This document shows, piece by piece, positions 63,122-64,000 of a stretch of DNA of 64,000 bases. The notes under the pieces were generated by a model that did no database searches, was not told the DNA's origin, and was given only the letters and a program-made list of their open reading frames with translations. Origin of the DNA: Azospirillum oleiclasticum (lineage in GTDB: Bacteria > Pseudomonadota > Alphaproteobacteria > Azospirillales > Azospirillaceae). The stretch lies in NCBI RefSeq assembly GCF_013423485.1, contig NZ_JABFFR010000003.1, positions 372,001 through 436,000 on the forward strand. The letters are read 5' to 3'. Each line of letters starts with the position of its first letter. Position 1 is the stretch's first letter. The position numbers were made by a program, and so were the translations under genes.

Positions 63122-64000
63122 ATGAGCTATCTGGGCAGGACAATCGCGGCGGCGCTGGTCGCCGGCGGGCTCGCCACCGGCACCGCGGCCGCGCAGACCG
63201 AGATCAAGCTGGGCCATGTCGGCGAGCCGGGCTCGCTCTTCGACCGGTCCTCGCAGGAATTCGCGCGCATCGCCAACGAGAAGCTGGGCGGCAAGGCGAA
63301 GGTCGTCGTCTACGGCTCCAGCCAGCTCGGCGGCGACTCCGAGATGATGAAGAAGCTGAAGCTCGGCACCATCGACCTGTCGCTTCCCTCGACCGTGATG
63401 TCGACCGAGGTGCCGGTCTTCGGCATGTTCGAGATGCCCTACCTCGTCCAGGACCGCGAGCACATGGCCCGCATCCGCGACGAGATCGTCACCCCCTCCC
63501 TGTACCCGGAGGCCGAGAAGAAGGGCCTGAAGATCCTGGGCGTGTGGGAGAACGGGTTCCGCCACATCACCAACAGCAAGCGCCCGATCGCCAAGCCCGA
63601 GGATCTGCAGGGCATCAAGCTGCGGGTGCCGCAGGGCGTGTGGCGCGTGAAGATGTTCGAGACCTACGGCGCCAACCCCAGCCCGATGGCCCTGTCGGAG
63701 GTGTTCGTGGCGCTCCAGACCGGCGTCATGGACGGGCAGGAGAACCCCTTCGCGCAGATCTACCCGGCCCGCTTCCAGGAGGTGCAGAAGTACCTGTCCC
63801 TCACCGGCCACGTCTACACCCCCGCCTATCTGACCGCGGGGCGGAGCTGGAGCCGCCTGCCCGAAGACGTGCGCAAGGTGCTGACCGAAGCCGCCGTCGC
63901 CGTCCAGCCGACCGTCTACAAGCTGGCCGCCGAGATGGACGACGATCTGCTGGCCAAGCTGAAGGCCGCCGGCATGCAGGTGAACGAGGTGGACAAGGCC
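63122..64000 (+). CDS. TRAP transporter solute-binding protein, DctP type (partial, C-terminus cut by window)
   Basis: 293 codons visible, running off the right edge. Signal peptide residues 1-25 (ending TAAAQ). The mature protein has the DctP pattern IKLGHVGEPGSLFDRSSQEF, LPSTVMSTEVPVFGMFEMPYL and the conserved arginine region KLRVPQGVWRVKMFETYGANPSPMALSEVF. The family binds carboxylates, often C4-dicarboxylates or other organic acids. The membrane subunits (DctQ, DctM) should lie beyond the window. It is downstream of the SgaA-like gene, so the ligand is probably an acid such as a hydroxy acid or amino acid. Confidence 0.9.
   Translation, partial: MSYLGRTIAAALVAGGLATGTAAAQTEIKLGHVGEPGSLFDRSSQEFARIANEKLGGKAKVVVYGSSQLGGDSEMMKKLKLGTIDLSLPSTVMSTEVPVFGMFEMPYLVQDREHMARIRDEIVTPSLYPEAEKKGLKILGVWENGFRHITNSKRPIAKPEDLQGIKLRVPQGVWRVKMFETYGANPSPMALSEVFVALQTGVMDGQENPFAQIYPARFQEVQKYLSLTGHVYTPAYLTAGRSWSRLPEDVRKVLTEAAVAVQPTVYKLAAEMDDDLLAKLKAAGMQVNEVDKA

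Overview
The window is a dense, GC-rich bacterial chromosome or chromid segment. Gene content (glpX-type FBPase, cvpA-purF, recJ, surA-pdxA, lptG, TRAP and dipeptide-type ABC uptake, opine-oxidase-like enzymes, DUF29) and codon bias fit an alphaproteobacterium of the Rhodospirillales, most like Azospirillum. The genus is an inference from style and content, not from a marker gene. About 54 protein genes and one tRNA gene are supported. The two edge genes (DUF502 on the left, a TRAP solute-binding protein on the right) are cut by the window.

Layout. (1) 1-9.4 kb holds housekeeping and envelope genes: DUF502 membrane protein, a small membrane protein, a secreted caspase-like protein divergent from a Crp-type regulator, a Nudix hydrolase next to methionine aminopeptidase, then radA, cvpA, purF and a small secreted protein. 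(2) 9.4-39.9 kb is a long accessory catabolic region. It has an SDR; a divergent module of DAO-like oxidase versus HyuA-HyuB-[2Fe-2S]-FAD subunit, with two LysR-type boxes between them; a LysR regulator and aldo/keto reductase; two double-GNAT acetyltransferases; a six-gene run (M20 deacylase, GhrA-like reductase, cupin, ALDH, decarboxylating dehydrogenase, SSADH-like ALDH); a PuuB-like amine oxidase; a class III aminotransferase; two HAD hydrolases; a complete dipeptide/opine-type ABC importer; an Lrp regulator; and a second DAO-like oxidase. Together they look like import and breakdown of amino acid-, amine- or opine-like compounds. (3) 40.0-47.1 kb holds tRNA-Glu(UUC) behind recJ, a large NACHT NTPase with C-terminal leucine-rich repeats (an NLR-like candidate immune protein), a glycerol dehydrogenase whose upstream region carries an FNR-type box at the class II position, and a DUF29 protein. 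(4) 47.1-54.5 kb is core metabolism and envelope on the minus strand: glpX, homoserine dehydrogenase, AlaC-type aminotransferase, pdxA, surA, lptG. (5) 54.7-58.0 kb has two glycosyltransferase genes, the first fusing three glycosyltransferase-like modules. (6) 58.0-64.0 kb is a 2-hydroxyacid/glyoxylate module: a GntR regulator and a giant FAD/Fe-S dehydrogenase on the minus strand, divergent from a serine-glyoxylate-type aminotransferase and a TRAP binding protein. The shared region between them has two copies of a TTTTGCATGCA motif and a nested palindromic element.

The strongest candidates for something new are the NACHT-LRR protein, the hydantoinase/three-part oxidase module with its LysR-type boxes, the shared candidate operators of the ABC/Lrp cluster, and the GntR-regulated glyoxylate module. 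Function calls rest on visible motifs and general family knowledge; no database search was possible.
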